This document shows positions 20,169-29,889 of a stretch of 64,000 nt of DNA, piece after piece. The position numbers were made by a program, and so were the translations under genes. Source of the stretch: Mahella australiensis 50-1 BON (GTDB lineage Bacteria > Bacillota > Clostridia > Mahellales > Mahellaceae); contig NC_015520.1 of assembly GCF_000213255.1 (NCBI RefSeq), forward strand, positions 1 through 64,000, given 5' to 3'. Under the pieces are notes generated by a model, which saw only the letters and a list, made by a program, of their open reading frames with translations, had not been told where the DNA came from and searched no databases. How positions within the stretch are numbered: position 1 is the first letter of the stretch; the number at the start of each line of letters is the position of its first letter.

Positions 20169-21611
20169 ATGAGAAGAATTATAGTTGTATTATTGATTGG
20201 ATTGATGTTAATATCTTTGGTAGGCTGTGGGGGTACTTCATCTACAGGTGAAAGCAATAAATCGTCTGGAGCTAATAATGCTAGTAACAATTCCAAGCAA
20301 CCCACCAGCGGCGAGAAGGTAAAAGTTGTCATATGGGGCCTTAATCCTTTGGCCATAGGCAGTGGTAATAAAGAGATGATAGATGGTTTTCATAAAAGCC
20401 ATCCAAACATTCAATTAGATCCTCAAACTACGCCGGGTACCGGCGGTTATGCCACGCAGGATGTGACAAAATTATTAGCTGCTATAGCCGGTGGCACGCC
20501 TCCGGACATAACAACATTAGACAGATTTACTGCAGCCCAATTTGCTGCTCGTAATGCCCTGTCTCCTTTAGATGAGTATATAGAAACGAGCGGCTTAGAT
20601 CTTAGCCAATTTTATGAATATGCTGTGTCAGAGATTACGTTTGATAATAAGATATGGGCAATGCCTAATGGTATAGATGACAGATTGTTTTACTGGAATA
20701 AAGACATGTTTAAAAAAGCTGGTTTAGATCCCGAAACCCCTCCGGATACATGGGATGAACTATTGGATTACAGCAAAAAGTTAACAGTAACCGATGCCAA
20801 GGGCAATTTCAAACAGATTGGTTTTATACCCAATTACGGTAATAGCTGGTTATATCTGTACGGCTTCCAAAACGGTGCTAAATTCCTGAGTGACGACGGC
20901 AGGACGGCGCTTTTGAATGCCCCAGAGGTGGTTGAAGCATTGGAGTTTATGGTGAAAGGCTATGATATACTGGGTGGCGCCAAAAAAGTTAACGCATACT
21001 CATCGACTTTCCAAGCTGAGGCAGGAGACCCTTTTATAACTGGTCAAGTAGCTATGAAGATAGACGGTAATTGGGTACTAAATAATATAGCCAGATTCGG
21101 GCCGGATACGAATTTCGGTACTGCATTACCACCTACACCGACCGGTGAGAATAAGATAACGTGGAGCGGTGGCTGGTCATGGGCTATGCCTAAGGGTGCT
21201 AAGCATCCGGAAGAAGCGTTTGAGGTTATGAAATATATGGTGACAGATGGCGCTAAGATTCAAGAGGATGGGATAAGGGCTTATAACGAAAAACAAGGCC
21301 GGCCATATGTACCTGGTTTATGGGCTTATAAACCCATCAATGAGCAATTGGTCAATGAGAATGTAAACAAATTAAATGAAGTTAACAGCAACTTAGGAAG
21401 TGCCTTTAAACTGGCCGTGGATGCTATGGCCGTCTCCAAAGCTAGGCCGGTATCTCCGGTGGGTGAGGTATTATGGACCGAGCATTCCAGAGCCATAGAT
21501 AAAGCCATATATCACGAAATGACGCCTAAGGAGGCACTGGATGCCGGTAATAAGGTAGTTCAGGCTGAGCTCGATAAATTCTGGGCCGAATACGACGCAA
21601 GTCATAAGTGA
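20169..21611 (+). CDS. Sugar ABC transporter substrate-binding lipoprotein (copy 2)
   Basis: A 480-residue family 1 binding lipoprotein with lipobox SLVGC (Cys20). Long blocks are the same as in the upstream copy (for example TSGEKVKV, WGLNPLA, TWDELLDYSKKLTVTDAKGN, NGAKFLSDDGRTALLNAPEV), also at DNA level, showing a tandem duplication. Differences cluster in segments that line the sugar pocket in this family: WAMPNGIDDRLFYW and KIDGNWVLNNIARFGPD replace the copy 1 sequences. This suggests retained partnership with the same permeases but changed ligand preference. GAGGGGGAG precedes the ATG. Confidence 0.95.
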   Translation: MRRIIVVLLIGLMLISLVGCGGTSSTGESNKSSGANNASNNSKQPTSGEKVKVVIWGLNPLAIGSGNKEMIDGFHKSHPNIQLDPQTTPGTGGYATQDVTKLLAAIAGGTPPDITTLDRFTAAQFAARNALSPLDEYIETSGLDLSQFYEYAVSEITFDNKIWAMPNGIDDRLFYWNKDMFKKAGLDPETPPDTWDELLDYSKKLTVTDAKGNFKQIGFIPNYGNSWLYLYGFQNGAKFLSDDGRTALLNAPEVVEALEFMVKGYDILGGAKKVNAYSSTFQAEAGDPFITGQVAMKIDGNWVLNNIARFGPDTNFGTALPPTPTGENKITWSGGWSWAMPKGAKHPEEAFEVMKYMVTDGAKIQEDGIRAYNEKQGRPYVPGLWAYKPINEQLVNENVNKLNEVNSNLGSAFKLAVDAMAVSKARPVSPVGEVLWTEHSRAIDKAIYHEMTPKEALDAGNKVVQAELDKFWAEYDASHK

Positions 21612-21637
21612 TAAGGGGAGTTAATCCCCTTATCACT
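21609..21637 (+). terminator. Intergenic hairpin after second binding-protein gene
   Basis: TGATAAGGGG-AGTTAAT-CCCCTTATCA forms a 10-base perfect stem with no T run, located between the binding-protein gene and the permease genes. It fits the usual arrangement that keeps binding protein in excess over permeases. Confidence 0.65.
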
Positions 21638-21670
21638 AAACTTATTTTAACTTATTGGAGGCGAGACGGT

Positions 21671-22570
21671 ATGATAAAAAGGAAGAAAATGAATAGCATG
21701 GAAAGATCCGAAGCAATAACAGGTTATCTGTTTGCTTCCCCATGGATTATAGGCTTGGCATTATTTACTATATATCCTATCATAGCGGCTATAATGTATA
21801 GCTTTATGGACTATAACATACTTCAGGAGCCTTCATGGCTAGGTGTTAAAAACTATGTCAATATGGTCCACGACAAGCTGTTTTGGAAGTCGTTGGGCAA
21901 TACTTTTTATTATGTTATCTTCAGTGTGCCGTTATCTATGATCATAGGTCTGGCTATTGCTTTATTGTTAAACATGGACATAAAAGGCATGGCGATATAC
22001 AGAACACTGTACTACATGCCTTCCATCGTTCCATTGGTAGCAGGATCTATTCTGTGGTCGTGGATATTCAACCCTAATTTCGGTATACTGACCAATTTGG
22101 TAGAATCTTTGGGGTTAGAGTCACCGGCGTGGTTGGCGGATCCCGCATGGGCCAAACCATCATTGATACTGATGTCATTATGGGGCGCCGGCGGTGGTAT
22201 GATCATATATCTGGCTGGGCTAAAGAATATACCCGACGTTTATTACGAAGCCGCAGATTTAGATGGAGCCGGTAGCTGGACTAAATTTGTTCATATAACG
22301 CTTCCTATGTTGAGCCCGACGTTATTTTTCCAATTGATAATGGGTGTAATTGGGAGCTTTCAGGTATTCACACAGGCTTTCATAATGACCAACGGCGGAC
22401 CAAACGACGCTACTTTGTTCTATGTACTCTATCTTTATCAGAATGCATTCCAGTTCTGGAAGATGGGCTATGCCTCAGCATTGGCGTGGGTACTATTTGC
22501 TATAATAATGTTCTTTACCTGGTTAAACTTTAAGCTTTCAAATTACTGGGTATTCTATGAGCAGGCTTAG
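21671..22570 (+). CDS. Sugar ABC transporter permease (MalF/UgpA-like)
   Basis: A 299-residue inner-membrane permease with about six transmembrane helices, starting at ASPWIIGLALFTIYPIIAAI. The EAA loop that contacts the ATPase is YYEAADLDGAGSWTKFVHITLPML near residues 190-215 (positions 22235-22310). The ATG at 21671 follows GGAGG (21657-21661); upstream in-frame starts would cross the hairpin. It pairs with the permease starting 11 bases downstream, and both follow the duplicated binding proteins. No ATPase gene is present in this unit. Confidence 0.95.
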   Translation: MIKRKKMNSMERSEAITGYLFASPWIIGLALFTIYPIIAAIMYSFMDYNILQEPSWLGVKNYVNMVHDKLFWKSLGNTFYYVIFSVPLSMIIGLAIALLLNMDIKGMAIYRTLYYMPSIVPLVAGSILWSWIFNPNFGILTNLVESLGLESPAWLADPAWAKPSLILMSLWGAGGGMIIYLAGLKNIPDVYYEAADLDGAGSWTKFVHITLPMLSPTLFFQLIMGVIGSFQVFTQAFIMTNGGPNDATLFYVLYLYQNAFQFWKMGYASALAWVLFAIIMFFTWLNFKLSNYWVFYEQA

Positions 22571-22581
22571 GAGGTGTTACA

Positions 22582-23493
22582 ATGGCTGATACAGATATGA
22601 AACAACATCCAGGTGTGGCTGCAATGACAGGAAGCGGATGGAGAGCGCGTAGGGCGAGGAAAAGGTTCTTTTCCAAGTTATTTGCTCATTTGGTTTTAAT
22701 AGCAGGAGCCGTAATATTTACCTTTCCATTAGTATGGCTTGTATCTACCTCGCTTAAACCAGATACGCAAATATTCAAGGTGCCTCCGGAGCTGATACCG
22801 AGGCCTATAATGTGGGAAAACTATGTGGATATGTGGACATATTTCCCGTTTCTGCAATTCCTGAAAAATACGCTTGTAATAGTTGTATTGAGTATGGCAG
22901 GCGTGCTTATATCCGCTCCTCTGGTGGCATATGCATTTGCTAAACTCAAATGGCCTGGAAGGGACTTTCTCTTCTTTATATTACTTGGTACAATGATGCT
23001 TCCAGGACAGGTTACTATGATACCGTTGTATATATTATTTACAAACTGGGGTTGGGTGGACACCTTTCTACCACTGTGGGTGCCGGCATGGTTTGGCGGC
23101 GGAGCGTTCAATATCTTTCTTATACGTCAATTTCTGATGACAATACCTCATGAGATGGAAGAAAGCGCATTGTTGGATGGAGCGAATCATTTGACCATTT
23201 ATACGAGGATAATGCTCCCGCTCATACAGCCGGTATTGACGACAGTGGCTATATTCCAGTTCATGGGTGCATGGAACGACTTCATGGGCCCGTTGATCTA
23301 TATAAACGATCAAACGAAATATACATTATCATTAGGCTTAAGATTATTCCAGCAACAGACCAGCGCATCTACGACCGAATTCGGTATGATGATGGCTGCT
23401 ACAACAGTAATGGTTATACCGGTTATAGTGTTCTTCTTCTTAGGTCAGAGAAGGTTCATAGAAGGTGTGGTATTGACCGGCATGAAGGCGTAA
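22582..23493 (+). CDS. Sugar ABC transporter permease (MalG/UgpE-like)
   Basis: A 303-residue permease, partner of the preceding MalF-like protein. It has the typical N-terminal FTFPLVWLVSTSLKPDTQIF region, six predicted transmembrane helices, and the EAA loop EMEESALLDGANHLTIYTRI around residues 190-215, ending with the usual VVLTGMKA tail. AGGAGGTG precedes the ATG. A 16-base-pair terminator follows, closing the transport unit that began at 18665. Confidence 0.95.
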   Translation: MADTDMKQHPGVAAMTGSGWRARRARKRFFSKLFAHLVLIAGAVIFTFPLVWLVSTSLKPDTQIFKVPPELIPRPIMWENYVDMWTYFPFLQFLKNTLVIVVLSMAGVLISAPLVAYAFAKLKWPGRDFLFFILLGTMMLPGQVTMIPLYILFTNWGWVDTFLPLWVPAWFGGGAFNIFLIRQFLMTIPHEMEESALLDGANHLTIYTRIMLPLIQPVLTTVAIFQFMGAWNDFMGPLIYINDQTKYTLSLGLRLFQQQTSASTTEFGMMMAATTVMVIPVIVFFFLGQRRFIEGVVLTGMKA

Positions 23494-23502
23494 ACAACGT
23501 GG

Positions 23503-23546
23503 AATTTAATAGGGCTGATGTTCTCAGCCCTATTAAATTGTTTTTA
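23503..23546 (+). terminator. Terminator of first sugar-transport operon
   Basis: AATTTAATAGGGCTGA and TCAGCCCTATTAAATT form a 16-base perfect stem with a TGTTC loop, followed by GTTTTT. It separates this operon from the giant binding-protein unit. Confidence 0.93.
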
Positions 23547-23589
23547 TGAATAAAACGGGTGTTAGCTATATAAATGGGGGAATAAAATT

Positions 23590-26580
23590 ATGAAGAGGTC
23601 TTCAAAGCATATCTGCACACTCTTGGTGTTAATTTTTCTTATACTTATTCACACATCGGCCAGCACTGCACCGATCATACCGCTAAAAGATAAATATAAA
23701 AATCAGGCTGGTCAAAAAACCGTAGAATTTGATCAAGGGCAGGCGTCGGAACCTTATTATTCATCTGTCTTTAGTAAATATCAAGAAAAAGGATATAAGC
23801 CGGTTGAAGATATGGTTATAACACTTAAGCCCGACAAAATAACAGCTTCAGATAAAGGTGATGTGCCACTGAGTTCGGGCATAGGTAACAAGGCTGATCC
23901 TGTATTAGTCTGGAATGAGGACTGCGATTGGTTTGAATGGACGGTAAACATACCTCAAGAAGGATTATATGAAATATTGTTGGAATATTACCCACTACAG
24001 GGAACGGGTTCGACGATACAAAGGGAATTATCCATAGACGGGAGGATTCCTTTTATGGAAGCCCACAACGTGATATTTCCACGCATGTGGAGGGATGAAG
24101 GGGAGCCTAAGGTTAATAATATAGGTGATGAGGTAAGGCCAAGACAAATAGAGGTACCATCATGGCAAACAGTAGCATTCAGCGACAATCAGGGCGTATA
24201 TGCCGATCCGTTTCAATTTTATCTGTCTAAGGGCAAACATACCGTACGTTTGAAATATGTTAATGAGCCGGTAGCTTTCGGAAATATGATAATTAAGACA
24301 CCAGATATCATACCGTCATATGAAGATTTACTGGAGCAATATAAGCAGAATGATTATTCCTATGCCGAGACTCGAACCGGAATCATTTTTGAAGCCGAGG
24401 ATACGTTGGTTAAAACCGATCCGACGATAAGGCAAGAAAGCAACGGCGATCCCATGGTACAGCCAATTGCACTGGGCAACATCAAGCTCAATGTTATAGG
24501 TGATTGGCGCTGGCGCAAGGGCAATCAAGCTATTACGTGGGAGTTCAATGTTCCGGAGAATGGTCTATATAAAATAGGTATGCATGTAGGGCAATGGTGG
24601 GGCGATGGTTTACCGGTATATAGGCGAATAGCCATAGACGGTAAGGTACCGTTCTCTGAGATGAAAGAGTATTCATTCGAATATGATAGGAATTGGCGCA
24701 CCGAAACGCTTTCGGATAGTTCTGGTCAGCCATATATGTTTTATTTGCAAAAAGGCAAACATCAATTAACCATGACAGTGAAATTAGGAGAGATAGGTGA
24801 AGTAGTACATAACCTTATGGATGACGCTTTATTGCTCTCTCGTGTGATCCGCCAGATCATAATGATAACCGGCAGTGAACCTGATCCTAATTTCCAATAT
24901 GAGCTGGATAAAGATGTTCCCGATCTGTTGGATAACTTAAAACTATTATCTAACAGCATGAAAAAACAGGTAGATGCGCTTACAGCCATTTCAGTCAAGC
25001 GCCCTAGCGTGGCTAATAATTTTCTTATGATCAAAGATCAGCTGGATAAGATGATACGAAGGCCAGATAGCATAGCTAAAGGCCTTAATGATCTGATAAA
25101 TGCCCAGTCGAGTATAGGATCGTGGATGAGGGATATACAAAATCAACCGCTTGTAATAGATTACTTTACCGTAGCTTCACCAGACAAACAATTGTCTAAC
25201 GTAAGGTCAACCATTCTGCAAAAAGCAGATGTTACATGGTATAACTTCGTACGGTCATTTTCTAAAGATTATGATAGCGTAGGCAGCGTGTATACGCAAG
25301 AAAGAAAACAAAATACCACCCTTAAAGTATGGGTATCTAGAGGCAAGGAATGGGCGGAAATCATAAAAGAAATGGCTGATGAAGATTTTACCCCCAAAAC
25401 GGGTATACGCATAAATATGAACGTAATGCCGGCTGGGCAGCTTAATACAGGCGGCGTTAATGCGCTTCTTTTGGCCATATCATCCGGTAAAGCACCGGAT
25501 GTAGCCTGCGGAGTGGACGGAGCTTCTCCGGTAGAATATGCTATACGGGATGCAACGGTAGACCTTAGTCAATTTGAAGACTTTCCTCGGATAACCAAAC
25601 GGTTCCTATCGGGGGCTATGGTGCCGTTTCAATATATGGGCGGAATCTATGCTTTACCAGAAACCATGGATTTTAACGTTCTCTTTTATCGTAAAGATAT
25701 AATGAACGAATTAGGCCTGAGCATACCCAACACATGGGAAGAACTGTATAAAAACGTTTTACCTGTTCTTCTACAGAATGGCATGGAATTCTTTTATCCG
25801 CTGGGACCAGGCGGTTTGTTACCGTTCCTTTACCAACAAGGCGGAAGTTTTTATAATGCCGATGGTACTAAATCAGCATTAGATTCACCGGAAGCTTATA
25901 AGGCATTTAAGGAATGGACAGAGCTTTATACCAATTATAAGGTGCCGGTACAGGCTGATTTCTTTAATCGGATGAGGACCGGCGAAATACCGATAGGAGT
26001 AGGCGGGTATAACCAATATGTATTATTGTCTACTGCTGCGCCTGAACTATTCGGCAGATGGGGCATAGCGCCTATGCTCGGGCATCAAAAAGGGGATGGT
26101 ACCGTTAATAGGACGGCCGGCGGCATGCCTCAGGCTGCCATTATTCTTAAACAATCTGAGTATCCTAAAGAGGCATGGGAGTTCTTAAAGTGGTGGACCA
26201 GCGATGATGTCCAAATGCGCTTCGGAAGAGAGTTGGAAGCATTATTGGGGGTGGAAGCGCGATGGAACACGGCCAATACCGCAGCTTTCAAAGGACTGCC
26301 ATGGCCTAAAGAAGATATACAGGTCATAACACAACAATGGAATTGGTATAAAGAACAGCCGGTAGTATTAGGCGGATACTTCACATCCAGGCATATAAAC
26401 AACGCGTGGAATCGTGTGGTTTTAGGCGAGATGGATGTACGCGATTCACTGGAACAAGCCATTAAAGATATAAATAAGGAGCTTAATGCAAAGCAAGAGG
26501 AATTTGGAGTAAAAACCACTCAACGAACATTACAAACACCTTCAAAACAAGAACAGGAGGTCTTATCATATGGCCGTTAG
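23590..26580 (+). CDS. Giant exported binding protein: duplicated beta modules plus solute-binding domain
   Basis: A 996-residue exported protein. After a signal peptide without a lipobox (ends near HTSASTAP) come two related modules: WTVNIPQEGLYEI...LSIDGRIPF (about residues 115-155) and WEFNVPENGLYKI...IAIDGKVPF (about residues 317-356), resembling carbohydrate-binding beta-sandwiches. A helical region (about 430-560) leads to a family 1 solute-binding domain from about residue 575 (TTLKVWVSRGKEWAEIIKEM), including YALPETMDFNVLFYRKDIM. It overlaps the next permease by 11 bases, so the genes are translationally coupled. Its size is about twice that of usual sugar-binding proteins. It probably binds a polymeric or complex glycan at the surface and feeds the adjacent permeases; the ligand is unknown. 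Confidence 0.9.
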   Translation: MKRSSKHICTLLVLIFLILIHTSASTAPIIPLKDKYKNQAGQKTVEFDQGQASEPYYSSVFSKYQEKGYKPVEDMVITLKPDKITASDKGDVPLSSGIGNKADPVLVWNEDCDWFEWTVNIPQEGLYEILLEYYPLQGTGSTIQRELSIDGRIPFMEAHNVIFPRMWRDEGEPKVNNIGDEVRPRQIEVPSWQTVAFSDNQGVYADPFQFYLSKGKHTVRLKYVNEPVAFGNMIIKTPDIIPSYEDLLEQYKQNDYSYAETRTGIIFEAEDTLVKTDPTIRQESNGDPMVQPIALGNIKLNVIGDWRWRKGNQAITWEFNVPENGLYKIGMHVGQWWGDGLPVYRRIAIDGKVPFSEMKEYSFEYDRNWRTETLSDSSGQPYMFYLQKGKHQLTMTVKLGEIGEVVHNLMDDALLLSRVIRQIIMITGSEPDPNFQYELDKDVPDLLDNLKLLSNSMKKQVDALTAISVKRPSVANNFLMIKDQLDKMIRRPDSIAKGLNDLINAQSSIGSWMRDIQNQPLVIDYFTVASPDKQLSNVRSTILQKADVTWYNFVRSFSKDYDSVGSVYTQERKQNTTLKVWVSRGKEWAEIIKEMADEDFTPKTGIRINMNVMPAGQLNTGGVNALLLAISSGKAPDVACGVDGASPVEYAIRDATVDLSQFEDFPRITKRFLSGAMVPFQYMGGIYALPETMDFNVLFYRKDIMNELGLSIPNTWEELYKNVLPVLLQNGMEFFYPLGPGGLLPFLYQQGGSFYNADGTKSALDSPEAYKAFKEWTELYTNYKVPVQADFFNRMRTGEIPIGVGGYNQYVLLSTAAPELFGRWGIAPMLGHQKGDGTVNRTAGGMPQAAIILKQSEYPKEAWEFLKWWTSDDVQMRFGRELEALLGVEARWNTANTAAFKGLPWPKEDIQVITQQWNWYKEQPVVLGGYFTSRHINNAWNRVVLGEMDVRDSLEQAIKDINKELNAKQEEFGVKTTQRTLQTPSKQEQEVLSYGR

Positions 26581-27523
26581 AGCGAATATCCCGGAACAAA
26601 ATAGCCGAAGAGGCTTTTTACCTAAACTATCTGATAGAATAAGTGAATTTTGGGCTAAATACGGAATAGGATATCTCTTTTTAGCGCCGTTTATCATACT
26701 TTTCACCATATTTATCATTGTACCAGTATTTACGGCTTTTGGGTTGAGTTTTACCTATTATAATATGATACAACCGGCTAAGTGGACGGGGCTTACTAAC
26801 TATCGAGTATTATTCATGGATGACGATGTCTTTTTAATAGGACTAAAGAATACGTTGATTTTTGCGCTCATAACCGGGCCTATGGGCTATATAATGTCAT
26901 TTATGGCAGCTTGGGTTATCGATCAGCTGAAATTCCGCAATGCTTTTGCTTTGGCATTTTATGCACCTTCTATCACGAGCGGCATAGCCATGTCGGTGGT
27001 ATGGATGTATTTTTTCTCTGGGGATCGATATGGACTGGTAAATAACCTGCTAACCAATATCGGATTAATTTCCGAACCGATACTTTGGAATATAGATCCT
27101 AAAACCATATTACCGGTCATTATCATAGTATCGGTTTGGATGAGCATGGGGACCGGATTTTTGGTGTTCTTAGCGGGATTTCAGAACATACCGAAAGAAA
27201 TGTATGAAGCGGGTGCTATAGACGGCGTCAAAAATAAATTTCAAGAGCTTTGGTTTATAACCGTACCATTGATGAAACCCCAACTATTGTTCGGGGCGGT
27301 AAATTCAATAGTAGGATCCTTTGGGGTATTTGATGTAGCCGTTTCTATAGCTGGTATGCCCAGTCCGAACTATGCCGGACATACCATTGTGGCACATTTG
27401 TATGATTACGCTTTTATAAGATTTGAAATGGGTTATGCTTCAGCGGTAGCAGTAATACTGTTTGCTATGACATTTATATTGGGTCGATTGGCGATGAAGA
27501 TATTCTCATCGAAAGATATATAG
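26570..27523 (+). CDS. Sugar ABC transporter permease (MalF-like), second system
   Basis: A 317-residue permease with six predicted transmembrane helices; YLFLAPFIILFTIFIIVPVF opens the first, and the EAA loop is EMYEAGAIDGVKNKFQELW. It has a longer N-terminal cytoplasmic extension than the permease at 21671. AGGAGG (26556-26561) lies inside the end of the giant binding-protein gene, and the coding regions overlap by 11 bases. It pairs with the permease at 27539. Confidence 0.94.
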   Translation: MAVRANIPEQNSRRGFLPKLSDRISEFWAKYGIGYLFLAPFIILFTIFIIVPVFTAFGLSFTYYNMIQPAKWTGLTNYRVLFMDDDVFLIGLKNTLIFALITGPMGYIMSFMAAWVIDQLKFRNAFALAFYAPSITSGIAMSVVWMYFFSGDRYGLVNNLLTNIGLISEPILWNIDPKTILPVIIIVSVWMSMGTGFLVFLAGFQNIPKEMYEAGAIDGVKNKFQELWFITVPLMKPQLLFGAVNSIVGSFGVFDVAVSIAGMPSPNYAGHTIVAHLYDYAFIRFEMGYASAVAVILFAMTFILGRLAMKIFSSKDI

Positions 27524-27538
27524 TTTGGAGGTAATGTT

Positions 27539-28420
27539 ATGGTTGTTACTGGGAACACTATTAAAGCAAGGCATCATATAAAGTTCAGCTTTGGCTGGTT
27601 AGTCGTGTATATTTTCATGATTGCGTTGGTGGCTTTTACTGCTTTACCTATAATATATATGATTGCTACAGCTTTTAAACCATTGGATGAATTGTTCATC
27701 TATCCGCCGCGCTTTTTTGTTCGTCGGCCGACATTTCAAAATTTTTCGGATTTATTGACAGCCATGGATAGTTCAGTAGTGCCTTTTACTCGATATATAT
27801 ACAACAGCACTATAACAACAGCGGCTATAGTGGCCGGCACTGTCATTATATCCAGCATGGGTGCGTTTGCGCTGGTAAAATATAAATTACCGTTGGCTGA
27901 TTGGATATTCAATATAGTTATCGCTGCTTTAATGTTTTCGCCGCAAGTAACACAAATCCCAACTTATATGGTTATAAGCGGGCTGAATATGGTTAACACA
28001 TACTGGGCGCTTATAATACCCAAACTAGCAGTGGCTTATAATTTCTTCCTTATGAAACAATTTATGGAGCAAATACCGGACACCCTACTGGAAGCGGCTC
28101 GCATAGATGGCGCCACAGAATGGACTATATTTTGGAGAATAGTTATGCCTATGGCGCGCCCGGCGTGGGCTACCCTGGTAGTTTTCTCCTTTGTATCCAA
28201 TTGGAACGATTATTTTACCCCACTGATTTTTATAACCAGTCAAGCAATGAAAACATTACCGTTAGCGCTGCAAACCATAGCCGGCGGACCGGGTGTCGTA
28301 GCGCGTTCGGGGGCTATGGCAGCGGCGACCTTTTTAACCACCGTACCGACGATAGTACTTTTTGTGTTCATGCAGTCCAAGGTTATGCAAACCATGGCTT
28401 ATTCGGGTATAAAGGCATGA
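27539..28420 (+). CDS. Sugar ABC transporter permease (MalG-like), second system
   Basis: A 293-residue permease with TALPIIYMIATAFKPLDELF at the first periplasmic edge, a helix-rich core, and EAA loop DTLLEAARIDGATEWTIFW. It ends with the family-typical YSGIKA. TTTGGAGGTAATG gives a good ribosome site. It follows its MalF-like partner by 15 bases and precedes the NHL-TPR membrane protein by 14 bases. Confidence 0.95.
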   Translation: MVVTGNTIKARHHIKFSFGWLVVYIFMIALVAFTALPIIYMIATAFKPLDELFIYPPRFFVRRPTFQNFSDLLTAMDSSVVPFTRYIYNSTITTAAIVAGTVIISSMGAFALVKYKLPLADWIFNIVIAALMFSPQVTQIPTYMVISGLNMVNTYWALIIPKLAVAYNFFLMKQFMEQIPDTLLEAARIDGATEWTIFWRIVMPMARPAWATLVVFSFVSNWNDYFTPLIFITSQAMKTLPLALQTIAGGPGVVARSGAMAAATFLTTVPTIVLFVFMQSKVMQTMAYSGIKA

Positions 28421-28434
28421 AGGGGGCGACGATC

Positions 28435-29889
28435 ATGCGAAAACTATGGGCGATATTAGCGATGACTATGGTGCTTGTATTCGTTTGGCCGTTTAATGCA
28501 AAAGCCGGCGATGACACGGATTATGTATTGGGCAATGATATGAGGCGCATACCGATACCTGTAACCTATAGCGTTAGCAAAGTTATAATAAACCTGGGCG
28601 ATAAGGTAGGACCGCTTAATCAAGCAGAAGACCTTTTCATAGACGAGCGTGGGCTACTGTATGTAGTAGATACAGGTAACGCTCGCATTATAAAATTAGA
28701 TAAAAAGGGGGCCGTGCTAGGTGTTTACGGAGGTCCTAAAGATAAGCCGTTCAACACTCCTAAGGGAGTATTCGTAGACTGGAGCGGTGATATGTATGTG
28801 GCGGATACCGGTAACGGACGTATAGTACATCTTTCGCAGGATGGTGAATTTGTAGAAGAATTCACTAAACCCGAATCATCGCTAATAGATCCCAATTATC
28901 CATTTAAGCCTGCAAAAATAGCTATAGACGCTACTGGTTATATCTATATCTTAAATGAAAGCGACTATCATGGCTTTATAACTATCGATGCATATAACCG
29001 CTTTCGCGGATATGTAGCACCTACGCGTTTACCATTTAGTTTAACACAAACCTTAGTCCGTTTTTTTGCCACGCCGGAGCAGAAAGAACAACTAGCGAAA
29101 CAATTACCTCCATCCCATTCTAATTTCGTGATACATGATGATGGTATGATATATGCGACAACATCATATGTAAATAACGATCAGATAAAAAAATTAAATT
29201 CAATAGGCAAGAATATATATAAACACGATATATCCTTTGGAGAACATCTCGATGATGCGGGCAACCCCATAGTACCCAACTTTGTAGATATAGCAGTTGA
29301 CAAAAATGGCATAATAAACGCGTTAGAAGCAGAATCCAGAAAGATATATCAGTATGATCGCGACGGCAATTTGCTGACGGTGTTTGGGGGCTTGGGAAGT
29401 TGGAAGGGGAGGCTGGACTCGCCGTCCAGTTTAGTTGTAGATGACGATGGTAATATATATGTTTTGGATAAAGCCCTAAATAACATACAAGTTTTTGAGC
29501 CTACAGCGTTTATGAAATATATTCACCAAGCCTTAGCGCTTTATTACGACGGCAGATATCAAGAAGCCGTAACACCGTGGCAAGAGGTATTAAAGATCGA
29601 TGCCAATTATGAATTGGCTCATAGAGGCATAGCGAAGGCGTTTATGAAACAAGAACGTTGGCGAGAGGCTATGGCCGAATACAGGGCCGGCGATGATCAA
29701 GAAGGATACTCTAGGGCCTTTTCAGAATACCGACACCAACTATACCGACAGTATTTTGGATTGGTAGTGCTGGCCATTATCGCAATAACAGTATTGATAT
29801 ACTGGGCGATAAGGCATCTGAAGGCCCTATCTGACACGACCTTATATGAGATTATAACGTGGCAAGGGGGATCGAAGCGATGGATATAA
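28435..29889 (+). CDS. Exported NHL-repeat protein with TPR and C-terminal membrane anchor
   Basis: A 484-residue protein with signal peptide (ends FNAKAGDD), then a six-bladed-propeller-like NHL region (about residues 60-350) with repeats such as LYVVDTGNARIIKLDKKGAV, MYVADTGNGRIVHLSQDGEF and IYVLDKALNNIQVFEP. A TPR pair follows (about residues 360-425: YDGRYQEAVTPWQEVLKID, AHRGIAKAFMKQERWREAM), then one transmembrane helix (about 440-460) and a short cytoplasmic tail. Frames upstream of ATG 28435 belong to the permease and are rejected; AGGGGGCGA is the ribosome site. Always being placed between permeases and Yip1/DUF5696 genes would suggest a scaffold or sensor in the uptake complex; this is inference. 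Confidence 0.88.
   Translation: MRKLWAILAMTMVLVFVWPFNAKAGDDTDYVLGNDMRRIPIPVTYSVSKVIINLGDKVGPLNQAEDLFIDERGLLYVVDTGNARIIKLDKKGAVLGVYGGPKDKPFNTPKGVFVDWSGDMYVADTGNGRIVHLSQDGEFVEEFTKPESSLIDPNYPFKPAKIAIDATGYIYILNESDYHGFITIDAYNRFRGYVAPTRLPFSLTQTLVRFFATPEQKEQLAKQLPPSHSNFVIHDDGMIYATTSYVNNDQIKKLNSIGKNIYKHDISFGEHLDDAGNPIVPNFVDIAVDKNGIINALEAESRKIYQYDRDGNLLTVFGGLGSWKGRLDSPSSLVVDDDGNIYVLDKALNNIQVFEPTAFMKYIHQALALYYDGRYQEAVTPWQEVLKIDANYELAHRGIAKAFMKQERWREAMAEYRAGDDQEGYSRAFSEYRHQLYRQYFGLVVLAIIAITVLIYWAIRHLKALSDTTLYEIITWQGGSKRWI

Noticed and set aside
28120-28434. Upstream extension of the NHL-TPR gene
   Set aside because: Lies inside the permease gene in another frame; a signal peptide and ribosome site mark the true start at 28435.
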